Below are positions 11,294 through 22,400 of a DNA stretch of 64,000 nt, in pieces (the stretch's first letter is position 1; every line of letters begins with the position of its first letter). The DNA comes from Marsupella aquatica (taxonomy: Eukaryota; Marchantiophyta), in NCBI GenBank assembly GCA_973895155.1, contig OZ316896.1, forward strand, positions 14,012,001-14,076,000, given 5' to 3'. The notes under the pieces were generated by a model. The model was not told the origin of the DNA and searched no databases. It was given only the letters and a program-made list of their open reading frames with translations. The position numbers and the translations under genes were made by a program.

Positions 11294-12898
11294 TCACGCC
11301 GTGGTAAGATCCATCTTCGCCTCCTTAGGCTTCCTGCATCCGAACATGAAGTTGAACACAATGGAGAGCATTTTCCATGGCGAGGGCTTCTTCTTCATTT
11401 GCAGATCTCTGTCTTTCAAACTCGCCATATATTGGAGAACCGCATCCTTCCCCTCCGCAACAACTGCCAAGGGCGGGGTGCGCCAAGGATTTCCATCCAG
11501 ATTCAATCTGCGCAGGTTCGTCAGCAACGCGAAGGAGTCGGGAAGTACTGTGATGTGGTTAAAACTCAAGTCTAAGTCCCGCAGACCTTGAAGATTGCCA
11601 ATCTGAGAAGGTAGATGCCTAAACTCCGCAAAATTTGAAGAGGCATCCAGTCTTGTGAGACTCGTGAGGGAGCAGAGGCTCTCAGGGAGTGTGTCGAGGT
11701 GATTGAAGTTCACGAAGAGATCAGTAAGGTTAGTGAGCGAAGCCATCGTCGTTGGCAAGCTCTTCAGAGCGTTCAGGTGAACAGAGAGATATCGGAGCTC
11801 TCTCAGCTGCCCGATTGCTTCTGGTAAGGCCTTCAGTTGATTAAAATCCGCTCGAAGCTCGATTAGAGAGATACAGCCACCTATGGTCCAAGGAATCTCG
11901 CCGACGGAGTTCTTCTCGAAATTCAGCTTCTTCAAATTGGTGAGGTCCCCAATGGAATCAGGTAGGGTCTTGAGAAGATTTGCCTCGAGGTCCAGGTCGG
12001 TAAGGTTAACCAGGTCGCCTATATTGTCTGGCAAGGCCGTCAGCTGATTGCCGGACAGATTAAGCGACGTCAAATTCACCAGAGTACCGATCGATTCAGG
12101 AATCCAATTGTACCCACCATTGCTGAAATTCAGGCTCTCCGGGTGCTTCCCATCCCGTTCTGCATTTTCAAGAATATCGAGAAGGTTTGGGGGCCACCTA
12201 GTGGTGAAGGCCTCTTCCAAATCCCGTGTGAGAGGCACAGTAGCCACTATTTCATGCGCAGGTGCTACCTCCAAACTCCTGGGTCTTAGTTGTTCCTCTC
12301 TAGATTGATGACTTGCAAGAAGAGCCTTCCCCTCCTCGTGGGTGCGCGCAGCAAGCCCTCCCGCTTTGGCCAAAACCTGTTCCGCGTTTAAATCAAGTAC
12401 AACTGGGGTGCGCTCTTGAACGATCCCACTAGACTCCGAGGCGCTTAAGCTTCGATGCAATCGTCCGTTATCTAAGGACGAATTCTTGTCGACGTGATTG
12501 TTCTGATTAGTGGTGGATTCAGGCCGGATAGATGGAAGTTCGAGTTCGGCTTTCCGCACAAGATTATCGAAGACGCGGTGCCGCTCCTCCAGCTGCAGCA
12601 CGAACTGATCATCTTTCCTTCGCACCTCCGATTGTGTTCGAATAACACCCTCGTGCAACTCTTGCAATGCACGAAACACGGAGGGGGGCACAGAACTCGC
12701 GCACTTTTGTGCAAAGAGCTCCTCTAGCTTGGCAGTAACTGCGCGCTCCTCCTCACTGATGGCAAGCGTCGCTGCCTCGATCACATCCGCACTCGGACGT
12801 GGAGGTATGGCTCTCAGCAGCAATTTCATCTGCAACACGACCTCCTCGACTGTCTCTGGCTCCCTCGCCATCTTTGATCCGCCACATGCCCTCCCCAA
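11294..12898 (-). CDS. PIRL: Plant intracellular Ras-group-related LRR protein (PIRL)
   Basis: Single open frame of 534 aa. The N-terminal 230 residues are the family's non-LRR region: TVEEVVLQMKLLLRAIPPRP at 16-35, a helical charged stretch about 85-120 and a Ser-rich linker. Ten or so LRRs of the 23-residue SHOC2/RSP type follow from about 253 to 490, consensus LP.(S/A)IG.L..L..L.L..N.L. A basic tail with a Cys (FGCRKPKEAK) ends the protein. PIRLs are plant-specific relatives of Ras-binding LRR proteins with roles in pollen and gametophyte development; this is probably an intracellular scaffold. The C-terminal GVYW motif I recall from several PIRLs is not visible. Met10 (MAREPETVEE) is an equally plausible start. 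It runs toward FKBP62's 3' flank, and its 5' end abuts the FKBP62 pseudogene about 100 bp away. Confidence 0.9.
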   Translation of the reverse strand: MGRACGGSKMAREPETVEEVVLQMKLLLRAIPPRPSADVIEAATLAISEEERAVTAKLEELFAQKCASSVPPSVFRALQELHEGVIRTQSEVRRKDDQFVLQLEERHRVFDNLVRKAELELPSIRPESTTNQNNHVDKNSSLDNGRLHRSLSASESSGIVQERTPVVLDLNAEQVLAKAGGLAARTHEEGKALLASHQSREEQLRPRSLEVAPAHEIVATVPLTRDLEEAFTTRWPPNLLDILENAERDGKHPESLNFSNGGYNWIPESIGTLVNLTSLNLSGNQLTALPDNIGDLVNLTDLDLEANLLKTLPDSIGDLTNLKKLNFEKNSVGEIPWTIGGCISLIELRADFNQLKALPEAIGQLRELRYLSVHLNALKSLPTTMASLTNLTDLFVNFNHLDTLPESLCSLTSLTRLDASSNFAEFRHLPSQIGNLQGLRDLDLSFNHITVLPDSFALLTNLRRLNLDGNPWRTPPLAVVAEGKDAVLQYMASLKDRDLQMKKKPSPWKMLSIVFNFMFGCRKPKEAKMDLTTA

Positions 12899-13400
12899 CT
12901 ACAACAGCTTCTTCCCAACCCTGCGTTATCCTCCCAGCCGCTGCTGTTTCGGGTTTAGGGTCTAATCTGTACTGCGCACAACGACCCTCGGACAGTTGCC
13001 AAATCTTTTGGCTCTGGGAAGCAGATTCTGCCTCCCTTCATCTTGTTACAGATCCTTCTCACGCTCTTAGCTAACGAAGTGCCTTTCTTGGACATATGCA
13101 GATGAATGGGGACCGGTCGCCCTGGACTCAAAGCAAGACTGACGGATGGGACTGTGGTCTCGGAATCGGAAGAAGGGTAGAGTTCGTCTTGAAAGATGGT
13201 GCGTAGTGTGGCGAAGTCCTAGCATTGGTTTCGCACTGTCACATTGACACGTTGTTTTCTCCAGTTCTTATTTGGTTCCCACCTTTATCCCAGTGATGGT
13301 TCTGATTACCCTCCGTGTACCATGCCCAGGCAACTCCAGTACTGCCCCGCTATCAGCAAAGCTGAAGAGACAACGAAGAAGAATGAAAAAAGTTCTGCAG

Positions 13401-14327
13401 TCCGGCGTTAGTGGACCGTGAGAACCGACTCGCAGCCTAAACCTCAACATCTTTGGAAACAAACATGGCGTCTTTGCCGTGCTGCGTCCGAGAAAGCCTC
13501 CTCCATGTGGCACCTCGCTCTCCGGATTCCGGCTACTCAGCATTGGAAGTTTCTCACTCTCCACCGTCACCTGAACTCAGCTGGTGTACGGGATGCCACC
13601 GTCAACAACAAGAAGACCCTGACCAGTGCATCTGGCTCTGGCTCTGGCTCTGTCCCATCTCGCAACAAGTCTGGCGATGGGCCATCTTCCTGCTACAGAC
13701 TCTTGTCCGCATCCAGCCCTGCCCCGTAATCCGTCTAGACATCTTCCTGGTACAATCGCTCCCGAATCGCCTTCGATGTTCTTGAGAAACTCTGGCCAGT
13801 CTTTAGTTTGGGTAGACTCCTGCTCTAGTTGCCGACCTTCGTTGGATGGCTTTCTTTCTTCCTTAGGTGCCGGCCTTCCCAGGTTTCCATGGCTAGTCGA
13901 CCTCTAGTTCCCCCGGGCTTTGGACACCCAGCTGCATGCTGCTTGAGATGATCGAATTCAATGGAATATTAAAGGCAAAAAAGCTCCAGTCCCCTGGCTT
14001 TCCCTCCCTGTTGGGTGCCCAGCTGTACGCTTGTGTTGGGTACCCAGCTGTGTGCTGCTTTGATGAATAGACTTCAATGGAATATTCCAACGTCAAAAAA
14101 GTTCTGTCATCAATGAAAGAAAAGCGCATCAGAATTTATAAATCAGAGACAAACAAAGTACAATGAAAAAGGAAAGAGAAAGAGCTCCAAAGAGTACAAA
14201 CATCTAACCTGAAAAAAAGAAAAGCCAAAAAACTGAAACTATGGCAGTGTATTCATTACGATGAACGGAAGCTGTATGTCGTTTCAATAATGAATGGAAT
14301 TCAATGGAACATCTCAAGGCAAAGAAA
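13401..14327. mobile_element. Insertion 1 in the FKBP62 pseudogene
   Basis: About 927 bp without counterpart in the functional gene, inserted within exon 5 between AAAGTTCTGC and AATTCTGCTATCAG; the repeated TTCTGC may be a short target duplication. Its right third carries three diverged copies of TTCAATGGAATATTAAAGGC (near 13957, 14071 and 14297) with GGGTGCCCAGCTG-type phrases between. The left part is GC-rich and open in more than one frame (for example 13453-13785), but I recognise no protein. It may be captured exon sequence or an unknown element. Confidence 0.55.
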
Positions 14328-14683
14328 TTCTGCTATCAGAGAAACCGCAATCTACGCATCTGATGCCAGTTATCTTTGCCGGTTTATGGAGGAGAGATCT
14401 CGTTGTACTAATGCGTGGATTGACTGGCGTCACACTTTTTACGTGATTGCATTAGTTTGACCATGATTTAATTTATCAGTGTGTTGTGCAGATGGGTTTG
14501 GTGCCCAAAAGGTCAGGCAAGCGAGTGGCAGTGCTGCTCTTCCCCAGCTCTAATTTAGATAAAGAAGTTGAGCTGGTGTCGTGGGTGACCATAGAGGTAC
14601 CGGATGATGAAGCAGTGGTGAAGAATATTTTGGAAAGCGGGGGCGGATATGAACAACCCAATGTGGAAGTGTTGTCAAAGGTT

Positions 14684-14985
14684 CATTTCACCACAATTAG
14701 TGTTACTCACTCTAATTCTAACATTTTCTGGCTCTACCCATGAATAAGGTGTTACTCAAAGTAGTTCTGTTATAACACTAATTCAGGTGCATGAATTAGT
14801 GTTAGTGTGCTCTCAAGAGTGGAAAAGTAGTGGAAAAAACCTGTCCTGAAAAACTGACAAAAGGTAGTGTTACCTTCAATTCATGATCACTTTTACCAAA
14901 ATTAGTAGTAACACTAATTTGGTAGTAACTTCTTACATAACACTAATTATGGTGAATTACATAACACTAATTATGGTGAATGATG
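14684..14985. mobile_element. Insertion 2: about 300-bp MITE in the pseudogene
   Basis: It interrupts the intron after the exon 6 equivalent. The left end CATTTCACCACAATTAGTG is matched by the reverse complement of the right end, CATTCACCATAATTAGTG (with one gap). Near the right end the phrase TACATAACACTAATTATGG is tandemly doubled. It is AT-rich and non-coding, so it is likely non-autonomous. The ends resemble those of the element at 3877-4362. Confidence 0.75.
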
Positions 14986-15113
14986 TAGCTTCATTGGCAA
15001 ACCTATGAAAGCAGCTGGGCTTTTAAACTAGCTTTTCCAAGACCTTACTTTCTCTGAGCGATCCCTTACCCTTATCTTATGCTAATTGCAAGGCGGAACT
15101 GTTTTTGAGAGTG

Positions 15114-15369
15114 AATTATGTATAGGATACGACAGTCTGGGCTGGGGTTACTAGCCTGTAACCCTGTGCCCAGATAGTGAGGAAAAGCTGAAAGTGGGGA
15201 AAAGCTGAACAGTGGCAACCAGGAAGCTTTTCTGAGTTTTATGGGAGTGGGGTTCAGGCTAGAGCCCCTGCCCAGACCTCCTTTATAGTGAGCAATTACT
15301 GTCTGGCAAAAGGTTACCTGCATGTAATAGCAGGTACACAATGGTAACCTTAATTCCCTACATAAATGA
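15114..15369. mobile_element. Insertion 3: about 255-bp foldback-rich element in the pseudogene
   Basis: It interrupts the exon 7 equivalent after GTTTTTGAGAGTGAA. Its ends form a short inverted pair (TTATGTATAGG and CCTACATAA). Inside, GGGTTACTAGCCTGTAACCC and CTGGGC...GCCCAG can each form a hairpin. It is absent from the functional gene. Confidence 0.6.
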
Positions 15370-15699
15370 CCTAGTTGGAGAACTTTCAAAGGTACTACTT
15401 TGAGTGCAATTTCTGTGCATTGTTAGTCTTGGCAGTGCCTTTTCTAGCACCTGGTCTTGCATCAAATTCAGCATTTGAAATATTTACATGTAGCTACTTT
15501 GGCTTTCGTTTGATTTCTTTGATGTGCAGAGGGAGTCATCCTTGGATTGGGCAAAGTGTTTGCCACAATCAGAAAGGGGGAAGTTGGTCTAATCCCTATT
15601 TCCCGGGTGATGTTGAGACGAGGAAAGATCTTGCTGTTGTACTGCTAAACTCGACCATCATTTATGAGCTGGGTCTTGGACACACCTCTGGTGTACCAG

Positions 15700-17250
15700 T
15701 GCTACAGTAGTGCCAATAGTGTAGCCAAGTGCCTAGCAGATAATCCCTTAAAAGAGCCACTAGACATGACAAAAACCTATTACACCATATTTCACCATTT
15801 TCAGTACTTTTCCCTGAAATTGTGGAGCAAAGTCTCAAGGTAGAAGAGAGGAATGTGAAAAAGAGAGAAGTAGTGGTGCCAAATTAGTTTTCAGTAGAAA
15901 ATTTGCAAAGGCTAGAGCATTCAGCTCAACTTTGAATGGCATCCAGTTGTTGGAGGTCAAAACTTGAATAGCCTAGATGTTCAAAGATGCATACATTACG
16001 GGCCTAGTGAGGGTGAAGTGGATGGTAATGAATGCTCATGCAGTACCTGCTGGACTGATGTTCAAGGTCAGTCAGTGCTCCATGAGAACACACTGGTGAT
16101 GCAACCTCAACAGTTTGCCCCTCGATTTGTGACTTTTGCGGGTTACTGCCCGAACAAGTTTGTTACGAGGTTGGAGACAGGAGCATAGAAGGACAAGATG
16201 GGGAAAGAAGCAGCGAAGGTGATGAGTAAAACAAGAATTCAGATTTGCAAGGATCATGCTATTGGTGCCAACACATGATGGTGAATGGAAAACACAGTCA
16301 CAGTTGGCGTACTGGGCCTGCACTCCCTGCATTTTGTTTAGACTGAGGACAGGGCCAGCGCAAGCATTTTAAATTTTGGCTGAGAACCGGGCATGCACTC
16401 CTTGCATTTTCTTTTGCTTACTAGGGTTTGTGATAGTTTATTAGGATCTCACGGGTCTCACTTTCGCGAAAATGACATATCATGTGCAAAGAAGCATAGG
16501 GTCATTTGATTGGTTCGAAATGAAGACCTACAAATATTTGTTTAAGAAATTTAAGGTTTTCTTTTACTCAATGTTGAGACTTATAAGGAAAGATAGGAGT
16601 TTAACACCAATTTGGCGAGTATTCCAAGAATATTATATATTAATAGACATAAAATAATAATAAAACATTTTTCTCTAAGTATTAGGGTGTACCTAACCTG
16701 AGAATGTCACAGGTGGTGTGTGTGTGTGGGGGGGGGGGGGGGGGGGGGGCTTCAAAGATGTTGGAACTAAATGTAGTCTCGGCCAAGAAGGTTAGGAAAT
16801 TTGGTCCTGATATCTGCTATGCAATAGTGTACATTCGCGCGAGAGAGAAGAAGACTACAGTGGGCGATATAGTGAGACCCCCAAGATTAGGATCAACTCA
16901 TCTTTTAGAGTCATGCCCATGGACAACGCAAGACCTAACTTTGTGACTCACAATTTTGAATAAATTTTGCCTGAAATTTACTGTGTGTGCATGTATAAGC
17001 ATGGCCTTTTCCCAAAGTTTTGGTTGCACATGTTTCCAAAACCTTGCCTTGTGTATACACATGGCCGTTTGTATAAGCATAGCCTTTTCTCGTGGTTTTT
17101 GTGATTAGAATTTACTGTGCCAGGACCCTAATTTCCAACTGGCAGACCTTGCAAGGCCCTCACTCCTAAGTATACTTACCTGGTGGGACCCTAGTAGCCC
17201 TTATACTTACCCAGTTAGAGCCCAGTTCACCAAACCCTCCTTACTACCTG
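15700..17250. other. Intergenic DNA, no gene seen; G22 homopolymer
   Basis: No coding frame is supported. CACTCC(C/T)TGCATTTT occurs twice (near 16319 and 16395). A run of about 22 G follows a GT repeat at 16728-16749. A (C)n run of the other strand also lies in the retroelement fragment at 17979-17990. Confidence 0.6.
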
Positions 17251-17256
17251 ACAAGT

Positions 17257-18710
17257 TTTATATCAAAGTGCCAAAGGTATATAGTGCCAAAAAGCACAAA
17301 TGCCAAACCAACCAAGAGACAGGGTCCCAAAGACAAAGCAACAGAAAAAGGGAAAGAATCAGAGAAGGGGAAGGCCCCAAGAAGAGCCAAGAGGCCAACC
17401 AAGGCAAGAATTCCCAAGTCACAACCAAAGACCCACGACAAAAACCAGGAGCCCCCAATGGAGCAAGGAAGACTAAAACCCTATTGAGCAGAGAACTGAA
17501 AAGCCTGGCAGAGCTCCGAAGTAAACTGCATAGGAGGGTCACAAAGTGAACTCTGTCTAGAGGCCCTAAAACCAACCGCCTCGGCCCTACAAAGGATAGT
17601 GAACGCCTGAGCCCTCTGAAGAGCCACAACAACCCTTTGTCTAAAGAAGGTGGCAAGGATAGACAGTCACAGGGCGAAAAGGCCTCCGCTCAATACAATA
17701 AACCGCACATGTCCTGAGGAACTGGTCTAAGGTGGGGTGAAAAGCACCAAAAATCTCTAGAGCAAAAGGGTAAAAAAGATCTCCAGGATAGGGAACAGCA
17801 TATGCCTCCTCCTTAAGTCGGGTTGCCTTGGCAGCGGTGTGGCCAGGCACATAGGCAGCCACTGCCACACGACACCCCCCAGTCGGATCAGCAACAACCA
17901 CATCACCAAGAGCACGAACACTTGCCCTAGAGAAGACCAGATCAACCCTCCTTCTGTTTGGAACACCATCACCCGCAGGGGGGGGGGGGGGAGCACATGC
18001 CATTGCTCCATGGTGACATGGTACCCTGAATCCTGGGCGATGGCCGCCACACGTCCCGAATGTCGCCATGTGTAGCAATCCACTCAATTCCATGGCCACA
18101 CCTGAGGATGTGAACTCCCAAAGGATCCAGTGATGCCCCACACACACAGGTGGGTTGGCCAAGGTGGGTTGGCCAAGGAGGCAGGGGTGAGGAAGTCCCA
18201 AACGAAGGTGCAGAGACGTGGTAAAGAGAAATGAGCTCAATCAAAATGGGGCCACAAGAGACTAGCAACAAGCCAAGCACCAGAGTCGGTGCCCGCACAA
18301 GATAACAAGCGTCGGAGAGCATGTTGGAAAGGGTATGACAGTGCATGCGGTCGAAAATCACCTGCTGGACACGATCTGGACTATATACGACCACCTCCAT
18401 GAAAGTGGGGGCAGTGGCCTGCACAACCTTAGGCAAAAGTGCTCGGGCCTGGCCAAGGGAAACCTGGAAGGGAAGGACCCCATCCTCGAACACCAATGAT
18501 GTGATCAAAGAGGATGGGCTGAAGATGCATAATGAAGCGAGATGTGAGGGATGGAGCCACCTGTGCCCAACTACCCAAGAAAGCGCAAGGGACAGTGGAA
18601 ACAGCTGAAGAGATCCCATGTTGCCACCAGATGGAGATAGGGTGGCCTGCCTGTCAACAAAAGAACCTTCCCTCTCTATCAAGGGCTCCCAGTCCAATAA
18701 AGTGTCCAAA
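17257..18710 (-). mobile_element. Non-LTR retroelement-type ORF, 3' end, frameshifted
   Basis: Minus-strand frames carry the region that follows the reverse transcriptase domain in plant LINE-like proteins. One frame holds a Cys/His motif, CVCGASLDPLGVHILRCGHG, then EWIATHGDIRDVW (about 18045-18155). The next frame continues RRRVDLVF, DVVVADPTGG, GHTAAKATRLKEEAY, PFALEIFGAFHPTLDQFL (about 17690-17960). The switch coincides with a homopolymer at 17979-17990, so slippage is the likely cause. No YxDD polymerase core is present, so it is 5'-truncated. The stretch 17280-17670 is shared, inverted, with 36775-37200 and looks like this family's 3' tail. Confidence 0.7.
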
Positions 18711-19039
18711 GATCCCCATCAGGGTGGTGTCAAAAGATGAGGGGTGTCAAAAGATGAGGCCAGGGATAAAAAACAAGAAAGTGGGTGGGACAAAGGGCAA
18801 AAACACCAAATGGTGGGACAGGTCCCAAAGGCAAAACAACCCAATAAATGGAAGGCAACAAAGAGGGATAAACATGTGCAGTAGCCAGACACTTGCTCCT
18901 GACCAGTCAGCAGCCCCACTCGCCAGACCTCCTCCCTGTTTTAACTCTGAGCTAGCCACCTACATACTTGCTTCCACGCAAAATAAAAACACTGATCTCC
19001 AGGTAACGCGCTGCGGTTCTAGTATCGCCTGGAAAGTCA

Positions 19040-19440
19040 TGATCCTTCGGTGAGGAAGCAAATAGGTGACACAGACTGAAGCTGGAAAACCAGATTCAAC
19101 AGCTGCACGTTCTTTATCGATTTGCAGTCTACGGCATTCATCAAAGAATTTAGGAATCAGAGAAGTATCGGAAACTTCTTAGCAGCGCGACGCATTTGGC
19201 CTTCCTTTGAATCAACATGATGCAGGAGACAACTTATACAATGCAAAAGGTGAATTCGGGAAACCTAGGAAAGACTCAACATCAACTGGCCCAGAATCTA
19301 TGATTGAGCTCACAGAACTCATACTGCATGAATGAAATAAACAATGCAGATATTTAATTCACAGTGTGAATCCTATACATGAAGAAAGATTACTGTTTCG
19401 AAAGTACTCCGGTGGAAGTCAGCAACAGAGACGGACTTGT
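19040..19440. repeat. Right copy of a dispersed duplication (partner 10050-11110)
   Basis: Shorter counterpart of the block downstream of FKBP62, in the same order and orientation: GCTGGAAAACCAGATTC, TCGATTTGCAG, AGCGCGACGCAT, then TGCATGAATGAAATAAAC, GTGAATCCTATACATGAAG and GTACTCCGGTGGA. It follows the FKBP62 pseudogene just as the partner follows FKBP62, with the retroelement fragment inserted between. Confidence 0.75.
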
Positions 19441-22400
19441 CGACATTGTCGCACGTCCTACACGTCCATATGTATGTAAAAATAGTACTACCACAAAATG
19501 TTAACTCTAGCAGCGGCGGCCTCTTCTGTACAACGAGGGGTTATACGTACTCTCGAGACACTGAAGAACATGACCTACACTGACCATCAAAGAGAGATGG
19601 TCATTCCACTTTTGCAGTTATCTATGCTGTTATGTTACAATTACATTGTCTCACGCTTAGATATGTACAAACATTTCTTTTGCGAAACGTTTTGCCTGCT
19701 GAAGCTGCCCTTCAATGCAGCGGGATGCTATACTCTCGGGTGCCGTTTTATACAGCGAGGTGCTGTACTCTCAGGACTCCTCGGAGCACGATCTAGCTAC
19801 ACTGACGCCCTAGGGCAGATCTCCCGAAGTACATTCTTCACTATTTAGCATTGTAGGTTTGAATCACAGTAATACTACCACCAAATCCCAGTAGATGAGT
19901 GCTGAAGAAACCCTTACTAGCACTGCAACAACCTCAAATCTAGCTCTCATCTTTCCCTTCACACCAGCATTTCCCTTGTACTTCCTTCACATATTTGTAA
20001 GCCAACACTTCTTGGATAGGGGAAGAGTGACACGTCCAGGATTTTTCCTCTGTAGTCCTGCAACAATACAATGCAGAAAAACCCATGAGCTGAACTGCAC
20101 ACTCGACAGCGCAAAGCTGGCCTTAGGTTTCCAGCTGTGGCAATGTCACTGTAAATTCAGACATGGCGTGACTCAATAGCGTTTACTGTAATTCATGTCT
20201 AATTATTGCATGAGGACGTTGAGCTCCCAGTGATGTGGGAAGTTGCGATGACTGAACAATGCACACCAATATCAAATGACAATTGAAGACAGTGTCAGGC
20301 TTCCAAGTTGAATTTTGCAGTCGGAGTGCGTGCCGGGGAAGAAGTACCAAAAATTCGAACTAAAGCGCTGCACTGCTTCTACACTCCCCAACCAATATAG
20401 AAAGTAGAAAACAAAAAGACCAAGCAGAGTGGAGTTCATGGTTCCAGGAATATGCCCTTCCTCAAGCACCCTGAGTTAACTTCAGGTTGGCCGATGCTGT
20501 TCTTCCCGTAAGAGGCACTTGGAAACTTTAACATCTCCAGTTGTGAAAGTCACAACGAAAAAGGCCTAGGCGGGCACGGGTGATTTGACTCCTACAAATC
20601 TGTCGGCCTACTCTGTTAGCTCAAACCGTCAGCGCATTTAGACGTTCCCGTGCTGCAATGTACTGTACTTTGGCTCCAATAACAGAAAATGTTGCAACAA
20701 TTCAGGGATCCTACCCTCCAGGAAAACACTCTGCCGGCTGAAAATGGGGACCTTCATCGTTTCCCTCACATGTCACTTCTCCGGTTGGTGAGCGATAGCA
20801 GCAGATGCCTTGGGCTTGGTCCTCGAACACCTGCACATCGAAACAACCCCAAACACACCACATGCTAAGATGAGCATGTTCAGAGCTTCTTACAATGGAT
20901 TCAAGATACCCGTTTCAAAGAGAAAGAAAGCAAATCAAGTGCTTGTCTATATATCCGTCTCTGTCTCACTCCGTCCATTTAATGAGCACCGCTCTCCACC
21001 CTCCTCAACACATCAACAGTCAATGGGCTTTCCAATTTACGGAAACGGCGGTGACGTATGAAGGAGAGCATTTCACCGTCGCTCTTGGTTTCTTCGTCTT
21101 GCCTACTGTCCTGGATCCCTCCCCTGACAAACACACACATATTGTGCAAAACTGCTGTGAATCTTGTTCCCGTCCACGTTCGGGTACCCACGGGCTTCTT
21201 CTCTTAGGTAGGGAGGACACCACGAACCCTGCATGTGGCCACGTCCCTCAGGCCCTCCTTCCTTCAGGCCAGCAAACCCTCTCCAACATGATCTAGAAAC
21301 CTTGGATATCTCTCGGGTACTACCGTAGTGACTAAAAGAGGCATGCAAGAAGAGGCAATGCACAGCAGCCTGACTATGCGTGAGAGTCTGACCATCAGAT
21401 CTCACATTGGCCGGCAAAAATCGCTCGCTAGGACACGGTACGAAGAAGCAGGCCGCCAATCTACAATTTCAATCTTGCACTAGACTACATGAACCACGTC
21501 AGCGAGCTCCAGCAGTCTGTGCAGCCCTCTCGTCCCCCTTCTCGGATTGTGCAATTTGCCCCCTTCTAGGATTGTGAAAAATTTGCCCTAGGAAGTATCG
21601 ATGCACGAAAAGGCCACACGAAACGGGAAATCACTGCACTTGTTCACCGTATTGAGTGCGAAACTACTCTGTCAGGAACTCGTCAGTTCAACTTGGGCCC
21701 AAAATGTGCATGATCACTGCCAAAAGACCAGTAAGATTAAGACAACTTATAAGAGCGCCATCAGCTCGGTAATAAAGGGAGAGAGGCGATACCTTGGCTG
21801 AAGAAAGGTGCGCCCCACAAGTGTGCGACTGTGAATTCTCCTGGACTGGTAAACGACTGCCGCTCGAATTCTGCTGCAATAGAACTGCAGTCGCAATGTT
21901 CGATCGCATCTGGTGCTGCTGTGTTCCCCTCCTCCTCTCACCAATTTGAAGCCTCTTCATTCCGGAGATACTCATCAATAGGCACTCCCCCACCACCCGT
22001 CTTTTCTCTCCTCCTGCAGGCACAGTCTGGGAGGGACGATAGCAATAGCCGCCCACCAGAGCAGCAGTAGAATTCGGAGGTAGCTGCCGCTGCAGAACCA
22101 ACGCCATTTCTAGATTGATTTGATTGATTGTAATCTGTATGTCACGGTACTCTCGACGAGTCAAGACACGCGGATTCGAAACCAGCAAGTCCCAAAAACC
22201 TCGTTGCAAGCAGAACAGCTTGATTGATTGTACTATGAAGATAATCCCAGCACTGACCCAAAGAATTGGTAGTCACTCAATCCCAAGTCCTACCTCCTCT
22301 ATCCTTTCAACGTACTTCGAAACAAGGTTGGCTCCGCTGGGATGCCTATCTTTTATAGAATCATCCGAACACCGCTCCTCGGGCCCCTCCTCGAAGAAAC

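Larger units (their letters stand above)
13003..15695 (+). pseudogene. Decayed partial copy of the FKBP62 gene
   Basis: Four collinear pieces match the functional gene, introns included: 13003-13400 (versus 6120-6475, exon 4 and start of exon 5), 14328-14683 (versus 6470-6828, exons 5-6), 14986-15113 (versus 6838-6985, exon 7) and 15370-15695 (versus 7035-7352, exon 8). Intron sequence is retained, so it arose by DNA duplication, not retroposition. Frames are destroyed by indels; for example, the exon 8 equivalent has a deletion before CCCGGGTGATGTTGAGACGA. Exons 1-3 and 9-13 are absent. Three unrelated insertions split it and are listed separately. Confidence 0.9.

Noticed and set aside
11222-11591. 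Plus-strand ORFs over the 3' end of PIRL
   Set aside because: Antisense shadows of a well-supported LRR coding sequence.
13453-13785. 110-codon ORF inside insertion 1 as a captured gene
   Set aside because: Open in two frames with no family resemblance; I keep the insertion but not a gene call.
17268-17549. Lys-rich plus-strand ORF
   Set aside because: Antisense of the retroelement tail whose minus frame is shared with the 36.8-kb copy.
22120-22205. tRNA-like T-arm (GGTTTCGAATCC on the minus strand)
   Set aside because: No D-arm, anticodon stem or acceptor stem can be formed around it at the required distances.
21688-22209. 173-codon minus ORF as a gene
   Set aside because: No recognisable domain, no splice or promoter context; probably chance.
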